Position numbers and translations under genes: made by a program. 16,292 bases of DNA from Gammaproteobacteria bacterium (GTDB lineage Bacteria > Pseudomonadota > Gammaproteobacteria > Chromatiales > Chromatiaceae). The DNA is taken from the NCBI GenBank assembly GCA_020630035.1, contig JAHDCB010000020.1, positions 1 through 16,292 on the forward strand. The letters run 5' to 3'. The notes under the pieces are model-generated. The model worked only from the letters and a program-made list of their open reading frames with translations. It was not told the origin of the DNA and made no database searches. Below, piece by piece: positions 13,211-16,292 of the stretch (positions are counted from its first letter, which is position 1; each line of letters begins with the position of its first letter).

Positions 13211-13713
13211 AATATCCTATGTGTATTTATAGTTGACTCTGGTTGATAGATGGCTGAATTGCGGCTATTTTCTCTGAATTCAACTTTCATGACACAGACT
13301 CTGCCGTGGGTTTCCTGTTGTATAAACGTATTGAATTTTTCATAAATCAGTTGTGCGAAGCGTTCGGCGCTGACAGCCTTAACGATTCTGAGCTGAATCA
13401 ATTCTTGTTCTGCCATGTCTCGAAATAAGGCAATGTATGGATCATCTTCGGCGGCGATGAAGGTATGGTCAAACATATAAGCGACCCATTGTTTCGGGGT
13501 CATACCGTCAATGCCGTTTCGCACCTGATTGAAGTTGCCAAAATCCCATACCCAATTTTTGTTATCCAGCTCACCAGAAAACCATATTTTAAATGATACA
13601 CCATACCCGTGGATGTAACGGCAATGCGTATGTTCTGCGCGCCATTGACGAAAAACGGTGCTGAAACCTTCAAATAGCTTAGTCGCTTGGAATGTAGGCA
13701 TGATTGCTTTCAT
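13207..13713 (-). CDS. queD: QueD-like 6-carboxytetrahydropterin synthase / 6-pyruvoyltetrahydropterin synthase homologue
   Basis: The expected reaction is dihydroneopterin triphosphate to 6-carboxytetrahydropterin, the second step of preQ0/queuosine synthesis. The protein has 168 residues. The segment FSTVFRQWRAEHTHCRYIHG carries His30, the likely catalytic Cys31, and His35. It is followed by Gly-Tyr instead of the Gly-His of standard QueD, so one canonical zinc histidine is replaced. WVWDFGNF, FDHTFIAAEDDP and VSAERFAQLIYEKF complete the T-fold pattern. This FRQW...HCR.(I/L)HGY type is a known variant subfamily, which I recall from some alphaproteobacteria and cyanophages. The start is either the ATG at 13711-13713 or the one four codons later; both overlap the end of the upstream ATPase gene. 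The downstream folE overlap supports a shared pathway. Confidence 0.8.
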   Translation of the reverse strand: MKAIMPTFQATKLFEGFSTVFRQWRAEHTHCRYIHGYGVSFKIWFSGELDNKNWVWDFGNFNQVRNGIDGMTPKQWVAYMFDHTFIAAEDDPYIALFRDMAEQELIQLRIVKAVSAERFAQLIYEKFNTFIQQETHGRVCVMKVEFRENSRNSAIYQPESTINTHRIL

Positions 13714-15772
13714 TGTTTTTGGAGTTGGTCAGTTTTTGATGCTTCATTGAAGACCATAAGACATTGCTCAGGCCAATGAACATATTTACGAACCAGATAA
13801 TCATGCTGAATACAAGCCCTGTATGTAAGAGATAAATACCTGGAATGATGAGAAATCCGGGTATAAAGCTGATAACCAGATTTTTTTTCATGGTTTTCTC
13901 AAAGTCATCACCTAGTCGGAAGATTTCCGGAATTTTGGCTAATGTGCCATCCATTAATACTATTTGTGCAGTGTCTGTGGCAGCACTGGATGCGCCAGAT
14001 AAAGAAAGAGAAACTTGGGCTTTTTTCAGTGCAATTGCATCATTAATACCATCTCCTACGAAACAGACAAAACGTCCCTGTTTCTTTAGTTTTTCAACAT
14101 AGTCAGCTTTATGTTCAGGTAATACATCAGAAAAGTAATTTTGAATCCCCAGTGATTTTGCTAAGCTACGTGTAGGTTCAATATGATCTCCGGAGATGAT
14201 GTATAGTTCTACTTCACGTTGTTGTAAAAACTTAATCACTGCTGCAGCTTCTGGCCGAATAGTTGGTTGTAAGGTCAGAATGCCGGCTAGATTTTGATTG
14301 ACGGCTACGTAAATCAGACTGTCTCCTTGCTCATCTGATTGAATTTGTAATGTTTGTAGCGTGTTGGGGAGGTCAATGCCTTGCTGCTGTAAAAAGCGGG
14401 CACTGCCAATCTGGATATAATCATCCTGGCAATGTACTTGGATACCGTAACCGAGATTGTAACTGGCTGTATCGGGTGTCGGTAATTCCAGTTGTTCTGC
14501 TGCGGCCTTCGCCAAGATAGCTTTTGCTACAGGGTGTGGTTGACGATACTCTGCGATGGCAGCATAACGTAATACATCAATTTCACTGTAATGGCCAAAA
14601 GGCTGGATAGCTTTGACTGTAGGTTGCTCTAGTGTGAGAGTGCCGGTTTTGTCAAACACTACTGTGTCAATATCACGTAATAATTCAAATACTCGTCCGT
14701 CTTTAATTAGAATATTGCGGCGCGACAGAATTTGCAGATGGCTCATTACACTTAATGGGCCAAGTGTAGCCATTAACCCACCAAGATTGGCCCACAACAT
14801 TGCCAGTGCTGATTCAGGCCCCAGCACAAGTAGAGTTAATGCACTCAGGCCGATGGTAACTGGTAAATAATGATTAGCTATTCGACAGCCACGGGTGGTC
14901 AGATTGTCTTTGTAGCTTTGGGTTTCACTGAGTATGGTGCCAATTTTTGCTGCCAGTGTAGCCTCGCCAGTAGTTTGTACCTGAATGCGTAACTGGCCAG
15001 ATAATAATAAAGTTGCGGCAAAGACTTCATGGCCTGGTAATTTTTCTACAGGATGACTTTCACCAGTCAAGATATGTTGATCGACCTGACCATGACCTGT
15101 TTTTATGATCCCATCAATGGGGATAGTTTCACCCGGATACACGACAACTTGGTCCCCCGCTTGTAAGTCTTGAAACGGGACCTGGATTTCGGTGCTATCC
15201 ACTATAATCCAGACTTTTTCCGGGCAGTCACAGAATACATTAGTTAACTGATAATGTGAGGTTTCTTCCATTTGGTTGATGATACGTGCTACAAAACCGG
15301 TGATAACCGCTGAAATGGCAGAATGGATCAGTTTGCCGCTCGCCAGCATCCAGCAGATCATGGTCAGTGAAACAAGTTGGAAGGTGAAATAATGGCCTCG
15401 TTGAAAATCCCTGCGGATTAGTTTTAGTATATCTTTTGTCAGATAGAGAATGGCGACCGTGCTGATCAGGCTCATAGCTGGAAAGTAAGCACCGGATATA
15501 GCCAAGACTAACGCAAAAAATCCAAATTTTTGTTGTTGACTTGCACTCTTTTTTTCTGCTTGTAATTGTTGTTGTATTGCCGGGTTTATAACGCCGTGTA
15601 ACTGATTTCGTTCGGTAGCCTGAATAGCTTGCTGGATGTCGCGCCATAGTTGCCGCAATGGTATGTTTTGCCTGGTAGGGAAGATGTCCCTTTTCTGTTT
15701 TGGAGCAGACAGGCGATGTCGCATACTGTAGCCTAGTACGCCGGCACTCAATGTAATTAGCTCAATCCACAT
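13679..15772 (-). CDS. P1B-like P-type cation ATPase lacking an HMA domain and the CPC motif
   Basis: This is an ATP-driven cation pump of 697 residues. The phosphorylation motif DKTGTLT is at 374-380, the actuator loop TGES at 236-239, and the hinge GDGINDA at 573-579. The His-Pro of heavy-metal (P1B) pumps is at 413-414 (YRQPHPVAKAI). Hydrophobic segments lie at about 84-112, 130-163, 302-345 and 632-676, giving roughly eight helices. No N-terminal CxxC HMA domain is present. The metal-selecting CPC/SPC motif expected around residue 338 reads ATLGPLS, so no thiolate ligand is available there and the substrate is unclear. A CDC pair occurs at 181-183. Its end overlaps queD. It is richer in A/T than the genes to the left, as are queD and folE. 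It may be divergent P1B or a non-metal cation pump. Confidence 0.85.
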   Translation of the reverse strand: MWIELITLSAGVLGYSMRHRLSAPKQKRDIFPTRQNIPLRQLWRDIQQAIQATERNQLHGVINPAIQQQLQAEKKSASQQQKFGFFALVLAISGAYFPAMSLISTVAILYLTKDILKLIRRDFQRGHYFTFQLVSLTMICWMLASGKLIHSAISAVITGFVARIINQMEETSHYQLTNVFCDCPEKVWIIVDSTEIQVPFQDLQAGDQVVVYPGETIPIDGIIKTGHGQVDQHILTGESHPVEKLPGHEVFAATLLLSGQLRIQVQTTGEATLAAKIGTILSETQSYKDNLTTRGCRIANHYLPVTIGLSALTLLVLGPESALAMLWANLGGLMATLGPLSVMSHLQILSRRNILIKDGRVFELLRDIDTVVFDKTGTLTLEQPTVKAIQPFGHYSEIDVLRYAAIAEYRQPHPVAKAILAKAAAEQLELPTPDTASYNLGYGIQVHCQDDYIQIGSARFLQQQGIDLPNTLQTLQIQSDEQGDSLIYVAVNQNLAGILTLQPTIRPEAAAVIKFLQQREVELYIISGDHIEPTRSLAKSLGIQNYFSDVLPEHKADYVEKLKKQGRFVCFVGDGINDAIALKKAQVSLSLSGASSAATDTAQIVLMDGTLAKIPEIFRLGDDFEKTMKKNLVISFIPGFLIIPGIYLLHTGLVFSMIIWFVNMFIGLSNVLWSSMKHQKLTNSKNNESNHAYIPSD

Positions 15773-15905
15773 CCGAGATATCCGATTGAGTAGTCCAGGG
15801 AATGTTTGTGAGCGGTTGTATCTGGAACGGTAGCATCGTCTTATGAATATTATGGAGTAGAGCCTGCCACCCAGGAGCTGTTACGCGGTATCTTAGGTCT
15901 CGTTG

Positions 15906-15923
15906 TTTGCTATGGGAAGCAAA
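15906..15923. repeat. 6-bp inverted repeat
   Basis: TTTGCT and AGCAAA pair around a six-base loop (ATGGGA). It lies in the non-coding stretch upstream of the ATPase gene. Its function is unknown. Confidence 0.35.
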
Positions 15924-16021
15924 GTGATGACCGGCGGTTCCGGACGGGTGTCAGGTGTGGTCGGACTCGTGTCACAAGGACGCAGGCCCTTGGTACAGTG
16001 AAGGCCGTATACAAAATGCAT

Positions 16022-16033
16022 GCGGCATGCCGC
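16022..16033. repeat. Perfect 12-bp palindrome
   Basis: GCGGCATGCCGC is self-complementary and is preceded by ATGCAT-type sequence that extends the alternating pattern. It could be a protein-binding site or a chance palindrome. Confidence 0.35.
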
Positions 16034-16153
16034 CTAGCACGGTAGGTGTGAAGCCAGGTTAAACAAGATTGCTGATATTTCCCGAGTTTTATCTGGCGGC
16101 ATAGGTGTTGTGCTACCAGGTTTCGTGAAGGGGCATGGTACCCCGGAGTTTGG

Positions 16154-16292
16154 CTATCGAAGCAGTCTGGCCTCAAAAGGATAAGTTGAAAGGTGTTCAC
16201 AACCTGTTTCAGTTATTAATACCTGCTCTTCAAGTTTTACACCAGGGCCACCTGATTTTTTTGCGACATAGCTCTCGACACAAATTACCATT
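16154..16292 (-). CDS. C-terminal end of an M24 family metallopeptidase (Xaa-Pro aminopeptidase/creatinase-like), partial
   Basis: The gene enters from the right edge; 45 codons are visible before TAG (16154-16156). The sequence reads MVICVESYV, then GGPGVKLEEQVLITETG, then LSTYPFEARLL. This is the typical C-terminus of the pita-bread M24 fold. The last two of the five metal ligands are seen as Glu6 (in VESY) and Glu21 (in KLEEQ) of the visible part. M24 members include Xaa-Pro dipeptidases, creatinase and the DMSP lyase DddP; the visible part cannot separate them. It is on the same strand as the downstream ATPase-queD-folE run but 381 bases away from it. Confidence 0.8.
   Translation of the reverse strand, partial: MVICVESYVAKKSGGPGVKLEEQVLITETGCEHLSTYPFEARLLR

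Larger units (their letters stand above)
15773..16153. other. Non-coding stretch of 381 bases with several small stems
   Basis: No frame here matches a protein I recognise. Small inverted repeats occur: TTTGCT/AGCAAA at 15906-15911 and 15918-15923, and the perfect 12-bp palindrome GCGGCATGCCGC at 16022-16033. There is also a GGCC-type stem around 15985-16006. The promoter of the ATPase operon would be expected in the part next to 15772. A structured RNA or a decayed mobile element is possible but not shown; I see no tRNA, RNase P, tmRNA or classic riboswitch core. Confidence 0.4.

Noticed and set aside
15910..16200. Open frame of 96 codons on the minus strand
   Set aside because: It overlaps the M24 peptidase C-terminus in another frame and has no domain-like pattern, so it is probably a chance frame in the gene-free stretch.
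1..16292. CRISPR arrays, tRNA or rRNA genes
   Set aside because: No regularly spaced direct repeats, and no tRNA cloverleaf or T-loop signature or rRNA segment was recognised on either strand by eye.

Overview
The window looks like a chromosomal segment of a gammaproteobacterium with moderate GC content. The support is the accA-tilS pair, a FolE/DnaG/HisC/HisD set of gammaproteobacterial type, and a phosphorylase of the bacterial methylthioinosine type. The genus cannot be fixed from sequence alone. The familiar clusters are broken up: ftsX lies without ftsE, dnaG lies behind hisD-hisC instead of between rpsU and rpoD, and accA-tilS lacks dnaE and pyrG. Two families of short palindromic dispersed repeats are present, which points to a rearranged, repeat-rich genome.

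Layout. 1-783: decayed material, namely a frameshifted remnant that resembles an AbiEii-type nucleotidyltransferase, a small secreted cysteine-containing protein without a standard start codon, and a palindromic repeat. 823-1776 (-): ftsX. 1830-3244 (+): a two-gene unit made of a small membrane-anchored coiled-coil protein and an actin-like protein that clearly resembles MamK, the magnetosome filament actin. The actin gene is bracketed by two members of one repeat family. 3413-4266 (+): a Phd/YefM-PIN toxin-antitoxin pair. 4291-8371 (-): hisD-hisC-dnaG, tightly packed. 8374-8493: a full-length 120-bp repeat whose end appears to supply the hisD ribosome-binding site. 8521-9300 (-): a DUF218/ElyC-like membrane protein, divergent from accA-tilS (9313-11614, +). 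11556-12326 (-): a methylthioinosine/methylthioadenosine phosphorylase homologue that overlaps the tilS end. 12518-15772 (-): P-type ATPase-queD-folE, overlapping genes that form one likely operon. 15773-16153: no convincing gene. 16154-16292 (-): the C-terminus of an M24 metallopeptidase that enters from the right edge.

Most genes are housekeeping: DNA replication priming, histidine synthesis, fatty acid synthesis, tRNA-Ile lysidine formation, purine/methionine salvage, and pterin/7-deazaguanine synthesis. The item most likely to be a little-described system is the membrane coiled-coil plus MamK-like actin pair. No other magnetosome gene is visible, so its cargo or organelle is unknown. The second point of interest is the 120-bp repeat family, whose copies overlap gene ends and apparently contribute a stop codon and a ribosome-binding site to neighbours.
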